Both the position numbers and the translations under genes were made by a program. This document shows, piece by piece, positions 14,484-25,700 of a stretch of 64,000 bases of DNA. Location: contig OX393570.1 in the NCBI GenBank assembly GCA_947652115.1, positions 16,237,474 through 16,301,473 of the forward strand, given 5' to 3'. The notes under the pieces are model-generated. The model did no database searches. It worked only from the letters and a program-made list of their open reading frames with translations, and was not told where the DNA came from. Source of the DNA: Blastomussa wellsi (Eukaryota; Cnidaria; Anthozoa; Scleractinia; Plerogyridae). Within the stretch, counting starts at the first letter, position 1, and each line of letters opens with the position of its first letter.

Positions 14484-17400
14484 AAAACGCTCCGTTTTAG
14501 TGTGGATGGAAGGCCGATCCGGAGAAAAAAATTGCGTTTTCAAATTTATCCGGATTAGTGTGGACGCAGCCTTATTGAAGTGAAGGTCACTTTGTAAGCC
14601 CGCGATTTCTTTGAATATTGACTGAACGAGAAAAAACCTGATTAGATTAATCGTTTAAAGTTCGGTGCATTTCTAATGTTTCCGCGTTTCTCTTCCTCAC
14701 GGAATCAATTCTGTGTGAACAAAACTTAAATCGCGCAAAAGTTTTATTTCTTTTTAACAATTCAGCGTTTTCGAATTCCGTACAGTCGGTAAAACTGAAC
14801 CAATATGGTGAAAAAACGACTGAAAAATACAATTTTTCTTAGCATGAATAAATTATATATCGTTCGTTTTGCACATTTCACTGAATTTGTCGATATTGAA
14901 ACAGTTTTTCCTTAGCATAATAAGTTTTGCGGATATAAATTTCAGTTTCCAAACTCCGATTTTTTCTTCAATTTTGCATAGTCTTACAAGGAAGAAACAG
15001 ACTTTGCAGAATTGTTAAACATCTAACAATGAGCTAAGCTCTTCTAAAGAAGAATCTTGCGTCTGATACTTAAAAGTGCGGTTTTTATAAAGGAAAATGG
15101 TGCAATTATGAAAATCAAATTCGATTCTTCTGGCGTCGCTAAAACCCCCAAATGATTTCAGTTCAGGCTTTGTTCTTTTAAATATACAAGTCTCAATACA
15201 AAATAAACATAACAGTTTGTTGAGCGAAAATATTTAGACACGCAATGTTTACGTTAATTGACAAAAACATATCGAAATGTTCATGCCATAATGTTACATC
15301 TCTTGTCGTCAATTCAAGGAAGATGTTATTTGACAATGAAGGGTTAAGGTAAACTAATAAACGAAAAAATTACTCAGCTAAACAATTCTACAAGCATGCA
15401 TAATTGTGGAGTGTGAAACAGAATTGAACGTACCTGTGAAGTGCTCGATCCAGTAACCGCAAATTGTCAATTGACCGAGTCAAAATCCACGACTTTCCAC
15501 GACAGACAACGTTAATCTGCAATGGGATTTTACAATAACACTGTCAAATTCCCAATGACGGAAAATATGTAAACAAAACTAAAACTAAATAAACCTCGTA
15601 ATTCTTGTATCAAGCACGCTAAATATTTTCTGCCCCACAACTGAGTTTACACTTGACGGTTGACGAAATTGTATGTTATATTTAAATGATATTGAATTCA
15701 GAGTCAATAGCGAAAGCTGTAGACGTTAAAACAAAGAAATCACACGAGTTATTAAGTTCAGCAAGGAGTCCCTCGTGAATGATTAGTTATTGTCTGGAAA
15801 GTCCAATAAGACTAATATCGACTTCAAAATGAACCGCAGTCAAAACCGTAATTGCAGGGTCGCATCGGTTGGTTAACTTGGTAGCACTCTCAAAAGAAAC
15901 AAAAAAGGGAAAAAATTCTTGGCTCACTGATAGTTGAAATTTGTTTAAATTTCAATAACCTCTGAAAAAATATTTTCATTCCAACAAAGCCCTTATCTCA
16001 ACAAAATGTGAAATCATAACTTTCGTTTGATTGACGGTGAAACAAAGGTGGGGAAAATTCAACTAGCAGAAAATCCCTTCCGTGGGGGGGAGGTATGGAT
16101 AATTTATGGAACTAAACAATATCGCGCGTACGAAACTAGTGCCAGTCCCAAACCGTGCGGTAGAATTTTAAATACTGACAACGAAAAACTCAGTGGAAAA
16201 GAACAAGGTGTCCTATTTTACTTATTCATAGATCAGAAATAACCTAGCCTTCTTTATAATCGGTCATATGGAATAACTGCGTACGCAAGAGGAATGCTAC
16301 TGGAAAAAGTCTGAAAATATGGGTGTTTATTAAGTCATAACTTTTATGATAATACAAACTTCATAAACCCATAACTAGCATCGTGCATGTGAACGTTCTT
16401 ATCCACTGGCACTCGGATTTAAATTCTGAGATTTATATGCCTTTTAAAGGAGCTAAGTCACGGAAAAAACTGGCAAGTTTTTTCAAGTTTGTCGTTTGTA
16501 ATCGGTCTATATCGTTGTCATTCGAAACAATCCTTGTATAATTTCAGCATTTTATTATCCCGTTGGTGTTTTTCGGCATTAGAAAACTCTTACTTTTAGA
16601 TTTTCTTCAATTTGAAAGTAAATGGGAAATTGACTTCAAATGCCGTGACACTGATCCTTTAAGTTTTAGGGTTTTTGTAACCAATCAAATAAGGCCATGA
16701 TTTAAAAGTTTTGAAGGACTCCTCAATGGAACAAACCAATGCAAAAAGCTTATCTGTAGGAGGTATGATTTTTTAAAATATGATGATTAAAAACTTCCTT
16801 AGCAAAAAAATCATTCATGAGCAGTGGGTAGTTAAGAAGGGCACCCTTAAAATGCTTTTACTAACCAGAATAGCTCCTTCCTCTTCATTGCCATTATAAT
16901 ATCGCTTGTCTCCTCCATTGTCGGTGAAGAGACTAATCTGCGCACAAAAAAGAAACAAAACAAAAGAAATTGAGTGATCATCTTTGCATATTTTGTACAT
17001 TCAATTTTTGGCATTCTTTTATGTCCTTATTAGTATAAATTTGTCCAACATTATGTTTGAGTTTCATATTGGTATGTTCAAAGAGTTCTTCTCACAGTAG
17101 TTATTCCACAACCAAAGATTTTTTATTCAAATCCACCTGCAAGTAGCCTTTCACAGCTGAAAGAAGCACTAAGCAAATATATAAGCACAGTCCTCGTTTT
17201 CAGAATGTTACAAGTGTTCACTTATTATAAGGAATGTCCACTTGTTGCAGGTAAATAAATGCCAGGAACTGCTGGGAACAGAAGTGTCTGGTTTACGAGA
17301 TCATTTGTCCATTAGTTTTGGAAATTTAACTGAACAGAGAACAAAGTTTTTTGTCTTCCATATAGGACACTAATGGACAATTTAAAAATGTTGCAAGGCT

Positions 17401-20400
17401 GAACTACTGGGCCATAAAATTCTTCCATGCTCTCAGAGTACCACTTGCCAGGAAATTAAGCCAAACAAAGTCTTTTTTGGTGATATGTTCATCTTACCTT
17501 CACTGATTCATCAAGATCAACAAAGTCGTAATGAAAATGTGGCATGTCCTCTACTCTTGGAAAACGAGAATTTCCACTAGGAAGTCTATAACAATTAATA
17601 CACACACATAAACTTGTATATCAAAATAAGATTCTTACAGTGTGACGCACCTAAGTGTGGCCACCCAACAAACTTTTTTGACAAGTTATAATTAGCCAAC
17701 CAGAGAGCGTGAATTTGTTTGAGCTGTCCCGCCTCCTTGCAAAATTCAAAGCTGTTGTCATGAAACCTGTCGGGCTTTTAACAAGGAGGCGGGACAACTC
17801 AAATAAATTCGTGCTCTATGGTTGGCTAACTTGTCAAAAAAGTTTGTCGGGTGGCCACACGAAGGCACGTCGTGCTGCAAAGGGACATTGTCATCGGGAT
17901 TTTTGCTATTGTTTGGGTCAATTTTGCCAAAATCATTGCATTGTGCCTGTTATTGTACACAAAATGCTCCAACAGACTCACCAAGGTGAATTCAGATAAA
18001 ATTTCAGCAGGGAAAGCAGACCATAATATTTTTGGGAGATTTTTTTCAATACATAGCTTAAAACTTTAAAAAAAATGGTAAAGTTTTTCAAATTACAATC
18101 CATTTTCAGTTCCTTCATGTTTTGCAAAAATTATTATCATGGTTTTTCTTTTTCTATAAAATTAATGGTCCTTTTACTTCCATAAATGCTGACAGCCCTT
18201 TATTTTTAATAATGCTTTCTCAATATTTGTAAAATAATGGTGGCTTTTGAATTCAGAGATATGATCAGGTGAAAACTTTCAACTGACATGAATGGCTACG
18301 GTCTCCAGACTGTTTGAGGACACTTTCAGGCAAGGAAGTCACAGGAATATTAGCAGAACCTGGTCGGAGAAAAAATCACTCAGCTAACATTACTCAGGGC
18401 ATGAAATAAACTTTTTTCAAAGGAGCCATCTGGCTCCTAAATTTTCCAAAGTGGTCGCCAAGACCAAAAAGTTAGGAGCTTTTTTTCACGTGGAAGGTGT
18501 CATCACGGTTGCAAATGTCGGAATATTGCGAGCCCGCAATATGCATTGTTAGCAAAAGGGACATTTCAATTCACAATATACAATGTAACATTTGGAAAAT
18601 CCAAGATGACAGATGTGGACATGTTTGCTTCGTAGCATTCGCGACGATTTGCTTAACATACCTAATCGTTCCCATCGATTCGTCTACCTTAAAGCTTTAT
18701 TTAGTTGAAAATTACATCAAGGTAAGATATACAAAGCCCAAAGAGTTCTGGTCGCCAACTTGGTGACTAATTTTTGAATCTTGGTCGCCAGTATGGTAAA
18801 TTTAGTAGCATTGGCGTCTGTATTAGGTGCAATTTCGTGCCCTGATTACAAAATCTAGTATATGGAGATCCATGGTATTGAAAATTTGTACAAGTTATAG
18901 TAGGGCTGAAAGGGTCAGCAGTACCTAAAGAGCCTCCTGTAGGTACCAGTCGCCCCAGCAGTTTCACCATACATGAAGTCACCCTGAAATAATAACAATA
19001 AAAAAAGAAACAAGATAATCATTACTAAAATCATTATTATCATATATTTATTTTGTATGACTTTTTGTTTTGGTACATTTTGGAACAAGGCACCAAATTT
19101 AGAAGAGAAGTCATTTCAGAAGTTAGAGTTGCCCAGAAGTCTAGCAATTTTGAAAAAGGTCTCTTAGTGTGTTGAGAAGATTATGTTGATGATTGAAATA
19201 GATCCTGGCTGAAAGTTAATGTGAAGAACTACTCATCAAAGAGCAACCATAAAACTGAAAATATAATATGATGTAATATAATTATAAATGGTTTTTGCTC
19301 TGTGAAAGTTTCCTGAAAAGAAAGTCATGATTATTTCTTAAATGTCAAGAATGCTTTCAACAAATTGAGAATTTAGGGTCAAAATAATGGACATTAAGGT
19401 AAATTTCAAAAATGTGTTTCAAACTCATGAATAACATTGAACTAAGAATTGCATTTGAGAATTAACATGTAAACATATCAAATAAACACCAGGGCAGCAT
19501 ATGATCATGTAATTCATTAAAGTGCACATACACACTCGAACTTGCAGTTATTTTCAGTTCAACTGAACCTAAAGCTAGAAAGTAAACATTAAATTGAATT
19601 CAAAGAAGGGAACACCTTGCTTTCAACTGGTGAAGTCTTTTCCAAAGTAACACTTCTTCGTGTTCCAGTCGAACCCAAAGGCAGCTTCATCATTTTAGAA
19701 TTCCTGCTCAAAATAAAATAAAACGTGTAACTTTAAATGTGTATTTGTTGAATGTAATTAACACCAAACCTATAAAGAAAATGCATGAAATGTCAGTTGG
19801 TGTTTCAAATTTTTGTCCAAATTTTGAAATTTGAAACAGGTAAGCAGTTGGTTTGAGGAGAGTAACCAACTTCTCACCCAAACAGGGCTCGACACTAACT
19901 TTTCAACATACTAGCCTACTGGCTAGTGACAACTTAGATGTTACTAGCCCAAAAAAATTTTACTAGCCCAGCTTTGATGTTGTTAAAGCCCTGATTTTTT
20001 CAGGCTTCTTCTCTCCAAATTATGGAAATTCACTGCAATGATCACTCTTCACTTTCATCTACATCCACAGTTCAAATATGAATTATTTCATATATACTTC
20101 ATATCATTTAACTCCTCATGGGAAAATATGAACTCAACAAATTGACCTCGCTCCCAATGTGTGGCTTCATAGCTCAGTTGGTAGAGCATTGCACTGATAT
20201 CGTAGAGGTCACGGGTTCGAATCCATTAAAGCCCTGATTTTTTCAGGCTTCTTCTTTCCAATTGCTTAAATTGGAAATTAACTGCGATGATCATTCTTCA
20301 CTTTCATGTACATCCGCAGTTCAAATATGAATGGGTATTTCATGTATACTTCACATCAACAGCAGAATTAGTAGCAAGACTTGAGAGCACAATGCAAGCA

Positions 20401-21769
20401 ACTCTCTTTGAATACATAATGTTGGTAATTGCATTGTACTTAAACCAATTCCATGGCACATGGCATGATAACAAGATGTCCACGCAATTAAATTCTGACC
20501 TTGTTTCCGAGAAAAGTGTTTGTGTTTATCTTGGTTGAGGAAGACAGAAACTACTTTGGCCAATTTCATGTGGTTTTATGCTAGCCAAGGCGGCTAGTGG
20601 AAATTGATAACCTACTAACCAAAACTAAATTTCTACTGGACTGTGGCTAGTTGGCTACCGTTAGAGTCGAGCCCTACCAAATATACAATCAAACATCTTG
20701 GTTACTAACAACAGCCCTGGAATCACTATGAATGGCATTTTTAATTTGTATGCAAATGATCTAACATTTTATTCTTCTAGCCAGTCGTAATTTCATTTTT
20801 AAGTCCCAAAGAAGCATTTCTGATCATTTTTTTTGGACCAGGTCATTTTTACACTGTATTTAGTTTAGATCATAGCTACAGCACAAAAGATAATTATGCA
20901 AAACTTAAATTAGTGATTATCCAACTTGATTCAAGGTATGATAAACAAACCTGTGGTTATTTATCATAGACGTACGATGTGCAAGCTTATATCTACGTGA
21001 TATTAAAGACAGGAAAATATAAATTTTTTGACCAATATTAAAACCTCCGAAAGCTTCAATTAATTAGATATATCAGAGCAAGAACGCTACAATATAGTTT
21101 TGTCTGAACTTGGTGTTGTTGTTATTGTTGTTAAGCTTGATCTGCCCCTAGCGACTAAATTTAGCAAGTAGGAATAAAGTTAAGCGGCTTAAAGCAAACA
21201 AAATATTTCGACTTTTAATACGATGCGTTATCGTCTGGGAAACTAAACGATTCCAGATGGGAGAACAGTTTCAAGATTGAAATGAGTTTAAACAATTTCT
21301 TTGATAGGTGTGATCGATTGACGGGTACTCGACTTTTTAAAACATTTAAGATAAAAATCAACCCTGTAACTGAAATTTCGATGATTAGATTAAAGGCTTT
21401 GGAATTACCGGAAGATAAAGACATTCCCCCTTACCTAGCAATTTGCTGTCGGGCGTAAGAAAGACTCCTTTGATCAGTTGGCACAGCAAAATTAGTTGCC
21501 CCTGAAAATTGGATCAAAGAAGGAAAATAAATCATCAAATGTAATACGATGCGCTTATACATGAGCAGTGTCCTTGTAAATACTGTAAAAAAGAGGATTA
21601 CAAGTTGTAGAAGACAAACAAGCCGTGTAAATGCAATACGAAGGAAAGCTATAAAACTGTTTTTGGTTTGAGGGTGTGAGAGAAGCAATATCAAAAGTGC
21701 TTTTTCGCCGACGTTTAATCTTTATAAATTACCTGAGGAACTTGCGACAGAAGTGTACCAAGTCGTCAT
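558..21769 (-). CDS. ARHGAP32/33: PX-SH3-RhoGAP protein, ARHGAP32/33-like
   Basis: GTPase-activating protein for Rho-family GTPases (Rac/Cdc42/Rho), expected at membranes through its PX domain. Coding exons in order: 21769-21733, 21501-21435, 19703-19616, 18983-18925, 17585-17498, 16937-16866, 15516-15434, 13316-13238, 12960-12868, 12054-11932, 10368-10291, 8049-7950, 7378-7285, 6729-6674, 5702-5600, 4840-4745, 4387-4339, 3707-3329, 1573-558. All junctions are GT-AG and phases agree, giving about 919 aa. PX-like region about residues 70-220. SH3 about 235-310, entered by [20 protein letters not shown] and containing SLWWRGK and [12 protein letters not shown]. RhoGAP about 355-540, with FGCDLGEHL, arginine finger R395 in [24 protein letters not shown] and [16 protein letters not shown]. 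The PX-SH3-RhoGAP order and the [10 protein letters not shown] linker are hallmarks of ARHGAP32/33. The last exon encodes a 338-residue low-complexity tail, much shorter than in the long vertebrate isoforms. The start rests on phase agreement of the 37-nt first exon; upstream coding exons cannot be excluded. Confidence 0.93.
1766..2390. repeat. Foldback element with ~150-bp inverted arms in the last RhoGAP intron
   Basis: The arm starting GAAGCGTACC at about 1766 is repeated in reverse complement ending GGTACGCTTC at about 2390. Both arms share GTACATTAATGAATTG, AACCCGTTATTCGTTTCAAA and GATTGGACTAGGC with a few mismatches. The centre of about 330 bp has no recognisable product. A long-TIR MITE is the best reading. 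Confidence 0.75.
3329..5702 (-). CDS. ARHGAP32/33: RhoGAP catalytic core exons
   Basis: Four exons (5702-5600, 4840-4745, 4387-4339, 3707-3329) carry most of the GAP fold. The first supplies the catalytic arginine in DGIYRLSG. The second carries [19 protein letters not shown]. The third, only 49 nt, carries [16 protein letters not shown]. The last carries [16 protein letters not shown] and [14 protein letters not shown]. All residues usually needed for GTPase contact appear present, so the domain should be active (inference from the family). Confidence 0.93.
6183..6475. repeat. Dispersed ~300-bp repeat, copy 1
   Basis: This intronic segment is an imperfect copy of the segment near 32260-32560. 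Both share TTCTCAAACTCA, a TTTTGACGATTTTATTTC-like word, then ATATCAAACACTC, CCAAACACCTCG and a final CTCGTGTTTGATAT. The last ~170 bp are partly self-complementary (ATCAAACAC against GTGTTTGAT). No coding potential is seen. Confidence 0.7.
6918..7169. repeat. GC-rich MITE-like element
   Basis: Imperfect terminal inverted repeats: AGCTGAATAGACTGTTTACA at the left against a right end that reads, in reverse complement, AGCTTTTAGACTGTTCACAG. Both continue into GCCGCT/TCCGCT. The interior is unusually GC-rich, with runs such as GGGTGGGGGAGGGG. It lies between exons 13 and 14 of the RhoGAP gene. Confidence 0.7.
7690..7775. repeat. (GACA)n microsatellite
   Basis: Imperfect tetranucleotide repeat of GACA/CAGA type within a RhoGAP intron. 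Degenerate GACTGACTG-like units extend to its left. It produces a false serine/cysteine-rich reading frame on the minus strand. Confidence 0.9.
8155..9620. repeat. Region dense in CGGAAAC/GTTTCCG words, probable nonautonomous element
   Basis: About 16 occurrences of TTTCCG or CGGAAA in both orientations occur in under 1.5 kb, concentrated at the two ends (8158-8290 and 9415-9610). Such clusters look like subterminal transposase-binding repeats. No transposase frame is seen. Exact termini are unclear. Confidence 0.5.
12104..12462. repeat. Minisatellite with ~103-109-bp unit
   Basis: About 3.3 tandem copies of a unit containing CATGTACCAGAGA, GCGGGAAAACAGA, CCGGTACCAACGCGGTC and GTGCCAAGCGC. 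Anchors occur at about 12134, 12243, 12350 and 12453. It starts about 50 bp from RhoGAP exon 10. A decayed partial unit lies at about 12678-12740. Because unit lengths keep frames partly open, both strands show long but spurious reading frames. Confidence 0.9.
13533..13575. repeat. Short hairpin with 16-bp arms
   Basis: GCCGCCATATTGGTGT at 13533-13548 is followed after 11 nt by its exact reverse complement at 13560-13575. The arms contain a GCCGCCAT word resembling a YY1 core. It could be a degenerate MITE end pair or a palindromic regulatory site. Confidence 0.7.
14286..14568. repeat. MITE-like element with GTCCA-TACTAA ends
   Basis: The left end CGTCCATACTAAGCCGGATA matches in reverse complement the right end TATCCGGATTAGTGTGGACG with two mismatches. 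Inside are several copies of GCGTTTTCA or GTTTTCAAA. There is no coding capacity. It lies in a RhoGAP intron. Confidence 0.7.
17645..17870. repeat. Palindromic MITE
   Basis: Long inverted arms: GTGGCCACCC, ACAAACTTTTTTGACAAGTT, GCCAACCA and GTCCCGCCTCCTTG read rightwards from 17657 and reappear in reverse complement ending near 17858. Only about 50 bp of centre is unique. The right arm gives a spurious plus-strand reading frame. Confidence 0.8.
18392..18844. repeat. Terminal-inverted-repeat element (CAGGGCATGAAAT ends)
   Basis: The left end CAGGGCATGAAAT is mirrored by ATTTCGTGCCCTG at the right with one mismatch. Inside are AGGAGCCATCTGGCTCCTAA and repeated TGGTCGCCA words. A related GGCGACCA-rich fragment lies at about 41350-41470 in an HMBS intron. 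Confidence 0.65.
19884..20676. repeat. Terminal-inverted-repeat element (AGGGCTCGAC ends) enclosing tRNA-like repeats
   Basis: The left end AGGGCTCGACACTAAC matches the reverse complement of the right end GTTAGAGTCGAGCCCT with one mismatch. Flanks are rich in CTAGCC words. Inside are two copies of an AAAGCCCTGATTTTTTCAGG block (about 19985 and 20227), each followed by a TTCACTTTCAT / CAGTTCAAATATGAAT segment, separated by a tRNA-like sequence. It has been built up by insertion or tandem duplication. Confidence 0.6.
20161..20235 (+). repeat. tRNA-like SINE head
   Basis: GGCTTCATAGCTCAGTTGG resembles a tRNA acceptor strand plus D-arm with A-box, and GGTTCGAATCC is a perfect B-box. The loop would place GAT as anticodon. 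The anticodon stem has a mismatch and the T-stem is broken, so this is a tRNA-derived repeat rather than a working tRNA gene. Confidence 0.6.
21733..21769 (-). CDS. ARHGAP32/33: First coding exon of the RhoGAP gene
   Basis: ATG at 21769-21767 opens a 12-codon stretch ending at donor GTAATT. It joins the next exon as G|GG, giving a continuous frame through [20 protein letters not shown]. It was chosen because two upstream ATGs (21866 and 21808) end in stops before this donor and so look like uORFs. Confidence 0.65.
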
Positions 21770-22741
21770 TTTCTACAGTTCGGGATTTTCAAGTACTGGC
21801 GAAGTCATGGCACAGATGTGTTGAAGAGTTTTTTCTTTGTGAGTCGAGCGACGAGTTGTCCGCCATCACCGAAAATTTGCAAGTCAATGATGACGTCATG
21901 TTACCGTGCCCCCTATCTGCTCCCTGTGGTACCCCCTTGATCCCCCGTGAATTCAATGTTCATGTCACAAAAATTTTAACATCTTTTCCTTCAAAAACTT
22001 TTTTGTTCCAGAAACGAACAAACTTCTGGTCTTTTATCAGCAATTGAAGCTCTGACCAGCTTTTTTTCTTTTTAACACATTAGAGCGACGCATTATTTAG
22101 AGAGATATTAAATTTATTATCTTTGTAAATGACTTGAAGCGGTTTGTTGCCCTAGGGGGTCAAGATCTGTATGTAAGCTGTAGCCTGAGGTTATGACAAA
22201 ATATGTTTCCAAGCTGGTCCGACTTTTGTCTTTCTTAAATTTGGATTGTCACACAGCATATCTGGGCGGCGTTGTGTGATGCTTGAAATAACGGACATGG
22301 GGAAAGAAACCCCACCTAACGGCCTCCCCGGTTATTCATCAATAAGGCGGGTTTGTGTTGGTATTCGCGGCCGGATTTTGGGTCGACTGTTCAAGCGCTA
22401 GTCAGTTAGACACCATAAACAGCATAACTACTCTTTGACTTCCATTGTGGCTGTCCGACTGGAGAGGACAAACAGGACACACTCACGCATTGGTTCATTC
22501 ACTGCGAGACACAGATATTAGAACATCGTCTTTGTAAAAAATATACTCAACATTGAAGAGGTACTCAAGATTTGTACCGGAAGTTTCTGTTATTACCGGA
22601 AATGGTGAAAGCGACACCTTGACATTCCTAACCGGGGTGCCCTGGAGACGTCATTCTGTTCCCCAGCGAGTGGTGGAGTGCATACCGATAGACAACATTC
22701 ATTGAGCTTGCATGGTTTTATCTCCGTGCATTGCGTTTGCA
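21770..22741. promoter_or_regulatory. Divergent intergenic region, RhoGAP / calsequestrin
   Basis: Just under 1 kb separates the two start codons. It should hold both promoters and 5' UTRs. No clear TATA box is seen. Two short upstream reading frames for the RhoGAP side lie at 21789-21866 and 21773-21808 (minus). The plus-strand frame across 21676-22047 is antisense to the RhoGAP leader and has no family resemblance. Confidence 0.5.
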
Positions 22742-25700
22742 ATGAAGGTTTTTGTCTTGGTTGTTCATTGTGCAGTTTTATTTCATGGCGTTTTTCCTCT
22801 GGATGAAGAATTTGACGAGGTACAAAGAGAAGAAGATAAACTACCCCACTATCTAAAAGACGATGGAATTCGTCGCGTTGCGAAGCTGACCAAAGACCAC
22901 TTCAACAAGACTCTAAAAGCAAGCCGTGTGATGGTCGTTCTCTTTTATTACTCCAGCAACGAAAGTGACCCAGACGCCGATATATCGTGGAAAACAGACG
23001 AAAAAATGCTTGAGGTAAGCTTAAGACCTAGTCACACAAGTTCACATTACATTCAATTGAATGGCAAGCGATCAGTTGGCCGCAAATCAAAGATCTAGAG
23101 TTCTATATTTCACGTGAAAGCCAATCCCCTTTACTGCTTAGCTCTGCTGGCGAGTTCTATTAATGGATTTGAAACGTAATCTTAGGCATTCTTGGATGAC
23201 ATCTTCTATTAAATGGTTTTAAAAATGTAATCTGTGTTAAAGTTTATCGAAGAGAAACAAATTTAAGAATTAGCTTATCTGCGCTAGATAAATCCTTCGG
23301 TTTTTCAGCGGGGATTTGTTTTTATTTTCATGCTATTTTGTTTTTGTTTTACAGTTCACGTGGGGTTGGTTCCGCGTACGATATGCGAAACAGAATTTTC
23401 GACTTTACAGATAATCTAATCCTAGAAATTTAAGACTCATTAGGGGGTTCTAAACTTCTGAACAAAAGGAAATGTTTTTAGATTTTACTAATAAGCGGTT
23501 CGAAATTTTGAAAATTGTAATTTCACTTAGACTTCTGCCGGCTAAAAAGTATTAAAAATTAATTAGCTGGTGCTAATTGATGGTGTAAATTGCTTTTCAA
23601 TAATTCATAGTCTGCGTAGATCAAAAACATTTTTTGCTGCTTTCAAATATTTTGCATTTAATTTGCAAAATAAATGATTTTTTAGCATACAGGTCTGCTT
23701 TTAATAAAGAGAAATTGTTACTATTAATTTGTTTCAAATTGTCTTTCAAAAAATCATTTTTTGGTTGGCACAGTAAACAGGTATAGAACAGTAAATTTAC
23801 ATAAAGACCTGCTAACAGCTCTATTTTATTTTGGTTCAATTGATTGGAGTGTGAAAATAGATGCTCGTAGATAAAATCACAAAGGACAATGTCTGGATAT
23901 ATTTAATTTCCTTAGAATAAAATGTTGAATATTTTCATTTTCTGCTCTAAAAAACTAAATAACGTTGTTCAGAGAGTGACAAATGAACACTGAGTGATTG
24001 AAAATGAAGACTATTGCCTATATGAATTATAAAGTACGTGTATTAATATCTCTCAACCCCAGATTGCAAAAACTTTCTTTACCATAATTTTTGGAGATAA
24101 TTTTGAAAACATTCTCATCTTTTATTAATACAATGTACAGTATGTTGCCCTATTTCCAGGACACCCCTATTTCCGGACACTTCAACTTAACGATTCCGTA
24201 TTTCGTTGAAACAATAAAACAAATCCGATCGATATGTTCCGAAGACTGATCGAGTAGTCAGCTTTCGTTTGATACTTTCGTGGCTAAGCCACACTTCGTT
24301 TAGGTGAGAACATCAAGTTTTCAGTTGAGGTAAGTAAAATTTGTTTCTTCTTAAATGCGATTTTTAGCGTGCGTCGAATTACCTATTTACAGTTAAGTGA
24401 TCAGTTCTCGCAAAATGCGATACAGATTAAACTTTTTTTTGGGCATAAGTAAAGCTTAAAGGACTAGGTTTGTCAGCATATAAGAATTTTCTGTTTTCAG
24501 TTTCGTATCTTTGAACTTGACCACAAAAGAGTTTATTTGCATTTTTGGTGAGGTGTTCCTATTTCCGGACACGTTTTTTTAACTCCCTTTCATAATTTCA
24601 ACTCACCTGAAATAATTAGTTGGGAAGAAAAGTGCTTGCGTGTTGTTTTCCAAGTCCAGTCCAGTATCTGATAAATCAGTCGCCAGTCTTCCTCGTCTTG
24701 CCGTGATACAAATCAAATATGTTGGCTTGAGTGGTTTCAAAACATTGATGACTTCTTCGCTAAATAATTGAAAGAAAACACTTTCAATTTCGGGCAAAAC
24801 GTAATCATTTAAATGAATGTTTCTTTATTCAACTTTTATAAGATATATTTTGCCACAGGGGAGAAGAATGTTCACAAGAAAAGCAGAGTATTTATCTCGT
24901 AGCGATCGTCCGGAAATAGGGCAACCTATCCAGAAATACTGCATCCAACTCGACAAACTCTTTCCAAAATTACAAAGAATTGAAAGAGCTTCAGGCGATG
25001 AAACTTTACAACCTACTTACCAGAAATGGAAGCTAACTTGTGGCTGAATTTCGGCCTGTTTGCATTGTTTTGAGGTAAGATATTACGGTTTATGCAAAAA
25101 GTGTCCGGAAATAGGGCAACATACTGTACAGGTATGTATGTAATATAATTTTTAGCAGATGACATATTTTATTGATCAGCAAAGTTTGATCAAGGTTCAT
25201 AGGTGTACCTTCATGGGGGGTATCAGTAAGTTCTTGGCAGATGATCTTTCTAAAAGTCTTACCTGCATAAAATAATTTTTATGTTATAGTTAGCTTTATT
25301 AAAAGTTTCCTTGAAATCAAGTGGAATCTAAAACTAAAAGATTACAGTGTCATGGAGGAAGGAAGCTAAAGTAGGGGCAGATCCAGGGGGAGGGTGCAGG
25401 GGTACACCCCCCTGCTGAGATGACATGTGTTTTTCTAATCAACTACATCATTCCTTAGTGGTGCACCCCCCCTAAGAAAAATCCTGGATCCGCCTCTGTA
25501 AAGGGTGGCGTTATAGTTAGTGTGCTGGACTGCGGTGACTGATGTGGGTGTATATATGGGCTAGCATCACATCCAAGGGGGGGGGGGAGACCAGGATAAG
25601 CTCTAGGTGAATGGGCGACTAGGCTGGTATGCAGACTTTACCTGTAGATTATGATGGAAAGCAATATTTAAAGAGATCATAATTAAGATCATAATTAACA

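Noticed and set aside
20161..20235. Functional tRNA-Ile(GAT)
   Set aside because: A- and B-boxes are good but the T-stem and anticodon stem are mismatched, and it sits in a duplicated repeat, so it is a SINE head.
21676..22047. 123-codon plus-strand frame
   Set aside because: It is antisense to the RhoGAP leader and first exon and shows no recognisable domain or splice support.
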